39,578 bases of DNA, from NCBI GenBank assembly GCA_029567505.1, contig JAKPXO010000257.1, forward strand, positions 1 to 39,578, written 5' to 3'. The notes under the pieces are model-generated. The model searched no databases and was not told the origin of the DNA. It was given only the letters and a program-made list of their open reading frames with translations. Both the position numbers and the translations under genes were made by a program. Positions 7,250 to 15,332 of the stretch are shown here, piece by piece. Source of the DNA: Acidobacteriota bacterium (GTDB lineage Bacteria > Acidobacteriota > Thermoanaerobaculia > UBA5066). Numbering within the stretch: the stretch's first letter is position 1; each line of letters opens with the position of its first letter.

Positions 7250-9142
7250 CTACCTCGAGAGGACCCGTGGGTCGAACCTGGCGCGCATCGTCGCCGAGCC
7301 GATCTCGACGGAGATGGAGCGGAGAGAGGCGGCCGCCGCGGCCGCGTTCTCGCCGACGGCGAAGAGGCGGACGCGCACCAGGCTCGTCGGGTCGTCGTTG
7401 AGGTTCAAGCGGATCTCGGCCGTCGCCCCGGCGACGCCCGGCACGTTCCGTCCGGAGGCGTCGGTGGCCGAGACGATCCGGGCCGACTTCAGGCCCGAGA
7501 CGTTCGCGGGCTGCCGGAACTCGAGGATGATGCTGAGCCCTCTCCCCATCGTGTCGGCGGAGGCGTAGAAGCCGGCGACGTTCGCGTCGACGAGGCGCCT
7601 TTCGGCCGAACCGAGCTTCGCGGCCCGGCTCACGGTCTTCGCGGGCTCCGGGACCGCCGTCGGGAGGACGGTCTCGGGCGCCGTCGGCGGCGCCACGGAG
7701 GCCGGATCGGGTGGCGCCGGGAGGGCGAGCGCCTCGGGCGAGGAGGAGGGGAGGTTCGGCTTGACGTAGAAGGTCCAGCCGGCCCAGGCGCCTCCGCCGA
7801 GGATCGCGACGACGAGGAGCGACACCAGGACGGTCGTGCGTTTCCGGGAGGACGCTTCCTTCTGGCGCACACGGATCGACTCGGTGTCCCGCCTGACCGG
7901 ACGCGGGCGCGACTCGCCGCCGAACGCGGGGTGGACGACCGGCGAGCGGGGGATCCCCTGCTTGCTCTCGCTGATGACCTGCATCTGTTCGTTGTAGTCG
8001 GCCTGCTCGAGCCAGTCGGGCATCTGCGAGGCGGGGGTGGCCTTCGGGGCCGGCGCCGGAGCGGGGAGCCGCGAACCGGCGAGGCTCGGGGAGGAGGACG
8101 GGGCCTTCGTCTCTGCTTCGGTGAACGGGAACGCGCCGTCGTCGAAGAGTCCCGCGGCACCCGAGCCGCCCGGAGTCGGAGACGAGCCGGCGGGCGAAGC
8201 CGGGGTCCCGGCGGAGCCGGAGATCGAGCTGCGCGCCTCGGGAGACGGGAGAGTCGAGACCGTCTCGGGGTCCGGGACGAGGCCGGACTTCTCCGCCTCG
8301 GACTGCGCGGCGACGAGGGCGTCGATGATCTCCTCGTACCCCTGCGGTCGGTCCTCGGACTTCTTCGCGAGCATCTTCAGGACGAGGGCCTGCAGCGAGT
8401 CGGGGATCGCCGGGTTCCCCTCGGGGGCGGCGAAGTCGATCGGCCCGCGGTTCTCCTGAGCCATGACCCACTCGAGGTAGTTCCTCGAGTTCTGGACGTT
8501 GATCGGACGGCGCTTCGTCAGGAGACGGAAGAAGATGACGCCGAGGGAGTAGATGTCGCTCCGGAAGTCGACCTGGCCGAAAGTCAGCAGCTCGTGCGAG
8601 GCGTAGGCGAGCTTCCCGAGGAACTCGCCGGTCTGCGTCAGCTCCCCGCCGCTCCCCTCCTGCAGGACCTTCGCGACGCCGAAGTCGAGGATCTTCACGA
8701 GGCGGCGCTCGTCCTGGAGGGTGACCATGATGTTGTTCGGCGAGAGGTCGCGGTGGAGGATGTTCCGTTCCTTCAGGTACGCGAGCCCCATCGCGGCCTG
8801 GACCATGAGCGGGATCAGCTCCGGGAACGGCCGCCCCTCGAAGGCGCCGAAGTCGACCGCCTTCACGTACTCCATGACGATGGTCGGGAGCCCCTCGCGC
8901 GAGCGGGTGATCTCGTAGCACCGGACGATGTTCCGGTGGTTCAGCGAGGCCAGGATCTGGTTCTCCTTCATGAACCGCGCCTGGAGCTCGGGGTCGGTCA
9001 GGCTCCGCGACATCACCTTCACGGCGACCGGAAGGTGCGTCCGCCGGTCCTCCGCGAGGAAGACGATCCCCATCCCCCCCTCGCCCAGGACGCGGGAGAC
9101 GGAGTAGTGATCGAACTCGGGAGGCCTGAGAAGGACGCTCAA
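7250..9142 (-). CDS. Transmembrane PknB-type Ser/Thr protein kinase with an extracytoplasmic C-terminal domain
   Basis: A 630-residue protein. The kinase domain occupies residues about 12-280: glycine loop LGEGGMGIVFLAE, ATP lysine in VAVKVM (K42), alpha-C glutamate (probably E60), catalytic loop HRDLSPNN (D132, N137), and DFG at 153-155. The usual HRDLKPxN lysine is serine and the APE motif is replaced by SHE (182-184). A long Ala/Pro/Ser-rich linker (about 285-430) leads to one membrane helix (about 436-458) and then about 170 residues outside the cytoplasm. That last part is beta-rich, with no family I recognise. The start is TTG at 9142, chosen because it sits ten residues before the kinase fold and no better start exists upstream. 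Signal input through the outer domain is an inference from topology. Confidence 0.9.
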   Translation of the reverse strand: MSVLLRPPEFDHYSVSRVLGEGGMGIVFLAEDRRTHLPVAVKVMSRSLTDPELQARFMKENQILASLNHRNIVRCYEITRSREGLPTIVMEYVKAVDFGAFEGRPFPELIPLMVQAAMGLAYLKERNILHRDLSPNNIMVTLQDERRLVKILDFGVAKVLQEGSGGELTQTGEFLGKLAYASHELLTFGQVDFRSDIYSLGVIFFRLLTKRRPINVQNSRNYLEWVMAQENRGPIDFAAPEGNPAIPDSLQALVLKMLAKKSEDRPQGYEEIIDALVAAQSEAEKSGLVPDPETVSTLPSPEARSSISGSAGTPASPAGSSPTPGGSGAAGLFDDGAFPFTEAETKAPSSSPSLAGSRLPAPAPAPKATPASQMPDWLEQADYNEQMQVISESKQGIPRSPVVHPAFGGESRPRPVRRDTESIRVRQKEASSRKRTTVLVSLLVVAILGGGAWAGWTFYVKPNLPSSSPEALALPAPPDPASVAPPTAPETVLPTAVPEPAKTVSRAAKLGSAERRLVDANVAGFYASADTMGRGLSIILEFRQPANVSGLKSARIVSATDASGRNVPGVAGATAEIRLNLNDDPTSLVRVRLFAVGENAAAAAASLRSISVEIGSATMRARFDPRVLSR

Positions 9143-9284
9143 TGCAGGACCGTTTCGCGGATTGTACGGCCCATTCCTGAACTCGCATCGCGGCAGCGGG
9201 ATACGCGCTTCCGGCAGGGCTCGACGGCCGGACGGAAGCCGGGCCGGGCGCGACGCGCGCGTCCCGACGGCGGTGCGGTCGCGG

Positions 9285-9665
9285 TCACGCCCCGTTCTGC
9301 CACAGGGCGAAGGCGGCCCCGGCCGGGTCGCGCAAGACGGCGTAGCGGCTCTCGCCCATCGCCTTCGGCCCGAGCAGGACTTCCCCTCCCCGCTCCGTCG
9401 CGGCCGCGACGCTCGCGTCGAGGTCGGCCACGACGACGTAGACGAGCCAGGCGGCCGGGAGGCCCGCGTTCCCGCCGCGCGCGTGACAGACCCCGGCGCG
9501 CGCCTGGCCCGACGAGGGGTCGATCATCGCCCAGTCGGAGTAGTCCCCCATCGGAACCGGCTCCGGCCGCCATCCGGTGACGGCCGCGTAGAAGTCGCGG
9601 AGGCGCGGGGCGTCCTCGACCGTGAGGTCGAGCCAGCCGATCGAGCCGATCGCGGGGGCGCTCAC
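9285..9665 (-). CDS. VOC (glyoxalase/bleomycin-resistance) superfamily protein
   Basis: A 126-residue protein with the paired beta-alpha-beta-beta-beta units of vicinal oxygen chelate proteins. The first unit is IGWLDLTVEDAPRLRDFYAAVTGW and the second VYVVVADLDASVAAATERGGEVL, ending YAVLRDPAGAAFALWQ, the usual C-terminal strand with a DPxGxxF-like motif. The family binds a divalent metal and acts on diverse small molecules; substrate is unknown. GTG start at 9665 overlaps the stop of the upstream epimerase gene (GTGA), so the two are translationally coupled. This gene is hidden inside a longer open frame and its start was set by that overlap and by the family's usual length. Confidence 0.85.
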   Translation of the reverse strand: MSAPAIGSIGWLDLTVEDAPRLRDFYAAVTGWRPEPVPMGDYSDWAMIDPSSGQARAGVCHARGGNAGLPAAWLVYVVVADLDASVAAATERGGEVLLGPKAMGESRYAVLRDPAGAAFALWQNGA

Positions 9666-10576
9666 GCGGCCTCCGTCCGGGAGGCCCGCCAGGCCGCGAA
9701 GAGGCGGGGGGCCTCGTCGACGAAACCCGCGTGGCGAGGCGTCCATCCGAGCCGCCGGACCGCCTTCCACGACGCGACGTGCTGGTTCAGGGCGAGGCCG
9801 GTCGCGAACGGGCCCATCGCGGCGACGGCCTGCTCGACCGGCAGGTGCTCGACGCGCCCCTCCGCCCCCGCGGCGCGGCTCGCGGCGATGGCGCACTCCA
9901 GCACCGTGGACCGGCTCCTGTCGGTGGCGTTGAGCACCTCGCCGGAGAGGCCCGACTCGGCGGCCCGGACGTAGAGGTCGGCGAGGTCGTCGCGGTGGAC
10001 CATCGCCCAGCGGTTCGTACCGTCCCCGACGACGCGTGCGGCGCCGTCCCGCGAGGCGCTCTCGAACCAGTCCGCGGTGAGGCTCCCCGCGCCGCCGTAG
10101 ACGCATCCGGGCCGGATGACGAGCGTCCGCAGCCCGGCGCCGTTCCAGGAGAGGACGGCGGCGTCGACGGCCGGACGGGGCGCGGAGAAGGTCGGCGGAT
10201 CGAGCGGGGTCGACTCGTCGACGGCGGCCTCCCCCGTGTCTCCGTAGACCCAGACGCCGCTCGTGGCGAGGAGGACCCGGTCGACGCGATCGCGAGCGGC
10301 GTCGCGCAGGGCCCCGAGCGCGGCGCGGTGGAGGTCCCACGAGCGGTCCGACGAGTCGACGGCGCAATGGACGAGGACGGAGCAGCGTCCGGCGACCTCC
10401 CTCCAGGCGTCGGGCTCCTCCATCGTGCCGAGGACCGGCACGACCTCCGCGGCCTCGAGGGACGCGGTCTTCTGCGGGTCCCGGACGAGGCCGCAGGTCT
10501 CGTGCCCCGCTCGGGCGAACGCGGCCGCGACGGCCGAGCCGATGTGTCCGGTGGCTCCGGTGACGAAGACTCTCAT
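9662..10576 (-). CDS. NAD(P)-dependent epimerase/dehydratase-like atypical SDR
   Basis: A 304-residue Rossmann-fold protein. The N-terminus MRVFVTGATGHIGSAVAAAF carries the extended-SDR dinucleotide motif GxxGxxG (residues 7-13). TSGVWVYGD (about 105-113) matches the 'SS.avYG' strand, and LRTLVIRPGCVYGG matches the 'R..nvYGP' motif. The Tyr-x-x-x-Lys catalytic pair expected at about residues 134-140 is not there (RPAVDAAV instead), so it is an atypical member that may only bind or reduce without classical chemistry. ATG with an excellent GGAGGAGG Shine-Dalgarno. It lies 44 bases downstream of the aldo/keto reductase and overlaps the VOC gene. Confidence 0.85.
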   Translation of the reverse strand: MRVFVTGATGHIGSAVAAAFARAGHETCGLVRDPQKTASLEAAEVVPVLGTMEEPDAWREVAGRCSVLVHCAVDSSDRSWDLHRAALGALRDAARDRVDRVLLATSGVWVYGDTGEAAVDESTPLDPPTFSAPRPAVDAAVLSWNGAGLRTLVIRPGCVYGGAGSLTADWFESASRDGAARVVGDGTNRWAMVHRDDLADLYVRAAESGLSGEVLNATDRSRSTVLECAIAASRAAGAEGRVEHLPVEQAVAAMGPFATGLALNQHVASWKAVRRLGWTPRHAGFVDEAPRLFAAWRASRTEAA

Positions 10577-10620
10577 GGGGACCTCCTCCGGGACGGTCCG
10601 GATGATAGGCCGCGTCCGCC

Positions 10621-11622
10621 TCAGCGGGCGGGCGGCGAAAAGGCGAAGCCCCGGACGGCGTGAGGCCGGTAGGGCTCCTCGAGCGCGGCGGTCTCCTCCG
10701 GGGAGAGCGCCAGGTCGAGCGCGGCGAGCGCGTCCTCGAGGTGGGCGAGCTTCGTCGCGCCGACGATCGGCGCGGTGACGCCGGGCCGCGAGAGGAGCCA
10801 GGCGAGCGCGACCCGGGCCATCGGCACGCCCCGGGCCGCGGCGACCGAACGCGTCGCGTCGATGACGTCGGCGTCGGAGGGGTGGTCGTAGAGCTGCCGG
10901 GCGTAGTCGTCCGAGGCGGCACGCGGCGTCGCCTCGCGGTCCGCGGGCGTGGCCCGCGTCCCGGCGAGGAGGCCTCGGGCCAGCGGCGACCACGGGAGGA
11001 CCCCGAGCCCCTCCTCGGCGCAGAGCGGGAGCATCTCGCGCTCCTCCTCGCGGTAGAGGAGGTTGTAGTGGTTCTGCATGGAGACGAAGCGCGGGTAGCC
11101 GCGGAGGTCGGAGGTCGCGAGCGCCTTCGCCAGGCGGAAGGCCTCGCCCGAGCTCGCCCCGACGTAGCGGACCTTCCCCTGCCGGACGAGGAGGTCGAGC
11201 GCCTCGAGCGTCTCGGCGACCGGCGTCGCGGGATCGAAGCGGTGGATCTGGTAGAGGTCGATCGTCTCGACGCCGAGACGGCGGAGGCTCGCCTCGCAGG
11301 CCTGGACGACGTGCTTGCGCGAGAGCCCGGACATGTTCGGGCCGGGGCCCATCGGGAAGTGGACCTTCGTCGCGATCACGAGCTCGTCGCGGCGCCCCAT
11401 CTCGCGCAGGAGGCGCCCGGTCAGCTCCTCGCTCGCGCCGAGCGAGTACATGTCGGCCGTGTCGAAGAGGTTGATCCCCGCCTCGAGGGCCCGCCGGAAG
11501 AAGGGCCGCGCGTCCTCCTCCGAAAGGACCCACGGGCGCCAGAGCGGGTCTCCGTAGCTCATGCAGCCGAGGGCGAGGCGGGAGACGACGAGGCCGGTGC
11601 GGCCGAGCTGGGTGTACTTCAT
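10621..11622 (-). CDS. Aldo/keto reductase (YajO-like)
   Basis: A 333-residue NADPH-dependent reductase with a TIM-barrel fold. It begins MKYTQLGRTGLVVSRLALGC, and the catalytic tetrad is complete: D54, Y59, K86 and H127 (in IDLYQIHRFD). The stretch FVSMQNHYNLLYREEEREML and the ending PYRPHAVRGFAF closely resemble E. coli YajO and related AKRs. Cofactor-binding residues appear in PWSPLARGLLAG and APIVGATKLAHLEDAL. It is the first gene of a minus-strand group that continues with the epimerase and VOC genes. The natural substrate is not evident. Confidence 0.92.
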   Translation of the reverse strand: MKYTQLGRTGLVVSRLALGCMSYGDPLWRPWVLSEEDARPFFRRALEAGINLFDTADMYSLGASEELTGRLLREMGRRDELVIATKVHFPMGPGPNMSGLSRKHVVQACEASLRRLGVETIDLYQIHRFDPATPVAETLEALDLLVRQGKVRYVGASSGEAFRLAKALATSDLRGYPRFVSMQNHYNLLYREEEREMLPLCAEEGLGVLPWSPLARGLLAGTRATPADREATPRAASDDYARQLYDHPSDADVIDATRSVAAARGVPMARVALAWLLSRPGVTAPIVGATKLAHLEDALAALDLALSPEETAALEEPYRPHAVRGFAFSPPAR

Positions 11623-11702
11623 GGCGCGTCCGTCCCGACGATCCTCGCACGCCGCCGGCTATTCGGCGCCGGGCGCCCGCGGAACGCGGGAAAGCACGAA
11701 AA

Positions 11703-11718
11703 GCCCGCGCGTGCGGGC
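11703..11718 (-). terminator. Rho-independent terminator for the minus-strand solute-binding protein gene
   Basis: Read on the minus strand, a GC-only six-base stem (GCCCGC/GCGGGC, four-base loop) is followed at once by TTTTCGTGCTTTC. It lies about 120 bases downstream of the solute-binding protein stop codon. Confidence 0.55.
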
Positions 11719-11791
11719 CCTATGAGGAATGCCGTGAAGCTGTCGCGTTCCGTCGGGGTCGATACGGGAGAGGGCCGGAGGCCCGGGTGGG

Positions 11792-11825
11792 GGCCGAACG
11801 AGGCCGAGGACGGCCTCGTTCGGCC
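11792..11825. repeat. Perfect 14-bp inverted repeat (strong hairpin) after the solute-binding protein gene
   Basis: ggccgaacgaggcc at 11792-11805 and its exact reverse complement at 11812-11825 surround a six-base loop. It starts ten bases past the gene's stop codon on the minus strand. No T-run follows, so it may act as an RNA 3'-end stabiliser or a factor-dependent pause rather than as an intrinsic terminator. Confidence 0.6.
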
Positions 11826-11835
11826 GGGGTCGATC

Positions 11836-13020
11836 TCAGTCGGGGTCGATATTGGTCACGAAGGAGATCTTCCCCGCCTTGAACTGCTTGATCACGACGC
11901 TCTTCACCGGGTCGGGGGCGCCTCCCTTGAAGACGATCCGGCCCGTCACGCCGTCGAAGCTCGAGATCTTCGAGAAGGCCTCGCGCACCGCCTCGCGGTC
12001 GTCGCTGGTCGCGGTCTCGAGAGCCTGCTTCAGGAGGTAGAGCGTGTCGTACGTCAGGGCGGCGCCGTCGTCCGGGACCTCCTTGTCGTAACGGTTCTCG
12101 TAGGCCCCGCGGAAGATGCCGACCTTGTCCTCCATGGCGTCGGGGTTGTAGTGGGCGCAGAAGAACGCGCCGTCCACCTCCGCGGCGCTCTTGAGGAGCT
12201 CGGAGTTCGTCCAGGTGTCGCTGCCGAGGAAGGGGGCCTTCACGCCCGCCGCCCGGGCCTGCCGGATCTGCTCGGGGATCTCCCCGTAATAGCTCGGGAG
12301 GAAGACGACGTCGGGAGCCGCCTCGGCGATCCTCTTCCACTGGGCCGAGAAGTCCTTGTCGCCGGTCGCGTAGGTCTCGAAAGCGACGACCTGGCCGCCG
12401 CGCCCCTCGAACTCCTTCTTCAACAGCTCGGCCTGGCTCTTCGGGGCCTCGGACGCCGGGTTGTAGAGGACCGCGGCCTTCGTCGCCTTCATGTAGGCCG
12501 CCGCGAACTTCGCGAGCGCCGACCCCTGGAAGGCGTCGGTGAAGCAGGTCCGGTAGACCCACGTCCGCGGCGCACCGGTGTCGTCCAGCGTCACGCGGGG
12601 CGCGGTCCCCCAGGGCGAGATCAGGAGCGTCTTCTTCTCCGCGGCCACCTGGGCGGCCGGGACCGCTCCGAAGCTCGCGTTCGGTCCGACGATCGCGAGG
12701 ACCTTCTCCTGGTCGATGAGGCGCTTCGCCGCCTCGGCGGCCGGCTCGGCGGCCCCCTGGCTGTCCTCGATGACGAGGCGAAGGAGGTGCTTCGTGCCGG
12801 CGACCTCGACGCCGCCGGCCTCGTTGATCTCGGTGACGGCCAGCTCCGCGGCCTTCTTGCAGGCGTCGCCGATCTCCGAGATGTCCCCGCTCAGCTCGGC
12901 GATGACACCGACCTTGATGTCGGGTCCGCTCTTCTTGCAGGCCGCCTGGGTGAGGAGGGCGCCGCCGAGGGCCGCGGCGAGCATGAGGGTCGTTCCGGAG
13001 ATCGCATAGTCCCGCTTCAT
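11836..13020 (-). CDS. ABC transporter substrate-binding lipoprotein, branched-chain amino acid (LivJ) family
   Basis: A 394-residue periplasmic binding protein, type I fold. The N-terminus has a basic start, a hydrophobic stretch and TQAACKKS, where C28 is the likely lipidated residue (the -3 position is Q rather than the usual L). The mature part begins IKVGVIAELSGDISEIG and has INEAGGVEVAGTKHLLRLVIEDSQ and AIVGPNASFGAVPAAQ, typical of Leu/Ile/Val-type binding proteins, plus DVVFLPSYYGEIPEQIRQAR. It is divergent from ornithine carbamoyltransferase across a 175-bp gap. No permease or ATPase genes accompany it here, so the ligand (amino acid, amide or other) is unknown. Confidence 0.9.
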   Translation of the reverse strand: MKRDYAISGTTLMLAAALGGALLTQAACKKSGPDIKVGVIAELSGDISEIGDACKKAAELAVTEINEAGGVEVAGTKHLLRLVIEDSQGAAEPAAEAAKRLIDQEKVLAIVGPNASFGAVPAAQVAAEKKTLLISPWGTAPRVTLDDTGAPRTWVYRTCFTDAFQGSALAKFAAAYMKATKAAVLYNPASEAPKSQAELLKKEFEGRGGQVVAFETYATGDKDFSAQWKRIAEAAPDVVFLPSYYGEIPEQIRQARAAGVKAPFLGSDTWTNSELLKSAAEVDGAFFCAHYNPDAMEDKVGIFRGAYENRYDKEVPDDGAALTYDTLYLLKQALETATSDDREAVREAFSKISSFDGVTGRIVFKGGAPDPVKSVVIKQFKAGKISFVTNIDPD

Positions 13021-13195
13021 AACCCGGAAGCGTATTTCCGGACGGGGGGCGCGGTCAAACGGTCTTCCATTCTAGAATCCGGCTTTCGCCCCGGGGAGGG
13101 GCGGCGCGCGCTCGACGGACGTCCGGAAGGAGCCTCGCGGGAGGTGCCCGGAGCGGTCCCGCCGCCGCCAGGGGAAAGCCGTCGCCGGAGGACCC

Positions 13196-14194
13196 ATGTC
13201 GTTCAACCTCAAGAACCGCCACTTCCTGACGATCCACGACTTCACCCCGAAGGAGATCCTCTACCTCCTCGACCTGGCGCGCGACCTGAAGCGGGCCAAG
13301 TACGCGGGGACCGAGGTGAAGCGCCTCGGCGGGAAGAACGTCGCGTTGATCTTCGAGAAGGACTCGACCCGTACCCGCTGCGCCTTCGAGGTCGCCTGCT
13401 ACGACCAGGGCGCGAACGTCACCTACCTCGGACCCTCCGGCTCCCAGATCGGGAAGAAGGAGACGATGAAGGACACGGCGCGGGTCCTCGGGCGGATGTA
13501 CGACGCCATCGAGTACCGCGGCTACGGGCAGGCCATCGTGGAGGAGCTCGCGAAGTGGGCCGGCGTCCCGGTCTACAACGGGCTGACCGACGAGTTCCAC
13601 CCGACCCAGATCCTGGCCGACCTCCTCACGATGCGCGAGCACAGCGACAAGCCGCTCGGGCAGGTCTCCTACGCCTACCTCGGCGACGCGCGGAACAACA
13701 TGGGGAACACCCTCATGCTCGGCGGCGCGCTCATGGGGATGGACGTTCGCCTCGGCGCGCCGAAGCACCTCTGGCCGGTCGAGGAGCTCGTCGCGAAGGC
13801 GAACGAGCTCGCGAAGGCGTCCGGCGGGAAGGTCACGCTCACCGAAGACCCGAAGGCGGCCGTCAAGGGCGTCGACTTCGTCCACACCGACGTCTGGGTC
13901 TCGATGGGCGAGCCCGACTCGGTCTGGGCCGAGCGGATCAAGCTCCTCCTCCCGTACCAGGTGAACGCGGCGCTCATGGCGGCGACGGGGAACCCGAAGG
14001 CGAAGTTCCTCCACTGCCTTCCCTCGTTCCACAACCGCGACACGAAGATCGGCGAGGAGATCTACAAGAAGTTCGGGATCGAGGCGATGGAAGCGACGGA
14101 CGACGTCTTCGAGTCGCCGGCGTCCGTGGTCTTCGACCAGGCCGAGAACCGGCTCCACACGATCAAGGCCGTCCTCGTCGCGACGCTGGCCTGA
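13196..14194 (+). CDS. arcB: Ornithine carbamoyltransferase, probably catabolic (ArcB-type)
   Basis: A 332-residue enzyme that interconverts ornithine plus carbamoyl phosphate and citrulline plus phosphate. The carbamoyl-phosphate site [15 protein letters not shown] (STRTR), the [11 protein letters not shown] motif, DVWVSMGE and [13 protein letters not shown] (HCLP) are all present. The overall match to E. coli ArgF and Pseudomonas ArcB is very close, ending [19 protein letters not shown] prefer arcB over argF because carbamate kinase is the next gene, the order seen in arginine deiminase operons. Sequence alone does not separate the two directions. No arginine deiminase (arcA) is in the window. 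Confidence 0.93.
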   Translation: MSFNLKNRHFLTIHDFTPKEILYLLDLARDLKRAKYAGTEVKRLGGKNVALIFEKDSTRTRCAFEVACYDQGANVTYLGPSGSQIGKKETMKDTARVLGRMYDAIEYRGYGQAIVEELAKWAGVPVYNGLTDEFHPTQILADLLTMREHSDKPLGQVSYAYLGDARNNMGNTLMLGGALMGMDVRLGAPKHLWPVEELVAKANELAKASGGKVTLTEDPKAAVKGVDFVHTDVWVSMGEPDSVWAERIKLLLPYQVNAALMAATGNPKAKFLHCLPSFHNRDTKIGEEIYKKFGIEAMEATDDVFESPASVVFDQAENRLHTIKAVLVATLA

Positions 14195-14350
14195 GAGCGA
14201 GCCCGCGCGGAGGGGTTCGGGGACCGCGAAGCGAAGACGAAGTCAACCCGGCGTCCGGGTCCCCCGAGAACATGATCAGCAGAGCCCCCATGCCCCCGGC
14301 TTCTCGTCGCCGCGGGGGGGGCCGCAAGATGGAAGACAAGGAGTAGAGAC

Positions 14351-15292
14351 ATGCGCGTCGTCGTCGCCCTCGGAGGGAACGCCCTCCTCAAGCGCGGGGA
14401 GCCGATGACGGCGGAGAACCAGCGGGCCAACGTGAAAAGGGCCTGCGAGGCGCTCGCGCCGGTCGCGAACGACAACGAGATCGTCATCTCGCACGGGAAC
14501 GGTCCGCAGGTGGGGCTCCTGGCCCTGCAGCAGTCGGCCTATGCCCACGTGGAGCCGTATCCGCTCGATGTCCTCGGCGCCCAGACGGAAGGGATGATCG
14601 GCTACGTCATCGAGCAGGAGATGGGGAACCTCCTCCCGTTCGAGCGCCCCTTCGCCACGATCCTCTCGATGACCGAGGTCGACCCGGCCGACCCGGCCTT
14701 CCGGAACCCCACGAAGCCGATCGGCCCGGTCTACTCGAAGGAGGACGCCGACCGGATGGCCGCCGAGAAGGGCTGGACATTCAAGGCGGACGGGAACGGG
14801 TGGCGCCGGGTCGTCCCCTCGCCGCACCCGAAGCGGATCTTCGAGATCCGGCCGGTGAAGTGGCTCCTCGAGAAGGGGACCGTCGTGATCTTCGCCGGTG
14901 GCGGGGGAATCCCGACCATGTACGGCCCCGACCGCAAGCTGCAGGGGATCGAGGCCGTCATCGACAAGGACCTCGCCTCCTCGCTCCTGGCGCGCGAGGT
15001 CGGAGCGGACGCGTTCGTCATGGCGACGGACGCCGACGCCGTCTACGTCGGGTGGGGGACGCCCGAGGCGCGCGCCCTGAAGACGGTCTCGATCGCCGAT
15101 CTGAAGAAGTACTCCTTCCCGGCCGGATCGATGGGGCCGAAGGTCCAGGCCGCGTGCGAGTTCGCCGTAGCGACCGGAAAGGCGGCCTGCATCGGAGCGC
15201 TGGAGGACACGGCCCGGATGCTCCGGGGAGAGGCCGGGACGACGGTCGTCCGGGACGACGTCGAGCCGGAGTACTGGCCCCGGAAGGGCTGA
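14351..15292 (+). CDS. arcC: Carbamate kinase
   Basis: A 313-residue amino acid kinase-fold enzyme that uses carbamoyl phosphate and ADP to make ATP, CO2 and ammonia. It starts [22 protein letters not shown], has [36 protein letters not shown], and [13 protein letters not shown]. The ATP-site segment is [29 protein letters not shown], and it ends with [17 protein letters not shown]. These are the family's conserved blocks and length. ATG 14351 has GGAG about eight bases upstream. It lies 156 bases after the carbamoyltransferase gene on the same strand, so the pair can run citrulline or carbamoyl-phosphate breakdown with ATP gain. Confidence 0.95.
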   Translation: MRVVVALGGNALLKRGEPMTAENQRANVKRACEALAPVANDNEIVISHGNGPQVGLLALQQSAYAHVEPYPLDVLGAQTEGMIGYVIEQEMGNLLPFERPFATILSMTEVDPADPAFRNPTKPIGPVYSKEDADRMAAEKGWTFKADGNGWRRVVPSPHPKRIFEIRPVKWLLEKGTVVIFAGGGGIPTMYGPDRKLQGIEAVIDKDLASSLLAREVGADAFVMATDADAVYVGWGTPEARALKTVSIADLKKYSFPAGSMGPKVQAACEFAVATGKAACIGALEDTARMLRGEAGTTVVRDDVEPEYWPRKG

Positions 15293-15332
15293 GGCCGGTG
15301 CCCGCCCGCGGCGTCGAGGGGTCCCGCCTCCC

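Noticed and set aside
7121-9580. Long plus-strand open frame opposite the Ser/Thr kinase
   Set aside because: Composition is that of an antisense shadow; the kinase motifs on the minus strand are unambiguous.
13029-13078. Promoters in the gap between the lipoprotein and arcB (TTGACC/TACGCT on minus, TAGAAT on plus)
   Set aside because: Each has only one convincing hexamer, and such matches are expected by chance; promoters must exist here but I cannot place them.
10660-14346. Long plus-strand open frame across the aldo/keto reductase, lipoprotein and carbamoyltransferase genes
   Set aside because: It crosses several genes with clear homology on both strands and has the biased composition of a GC-rich shadow frame.
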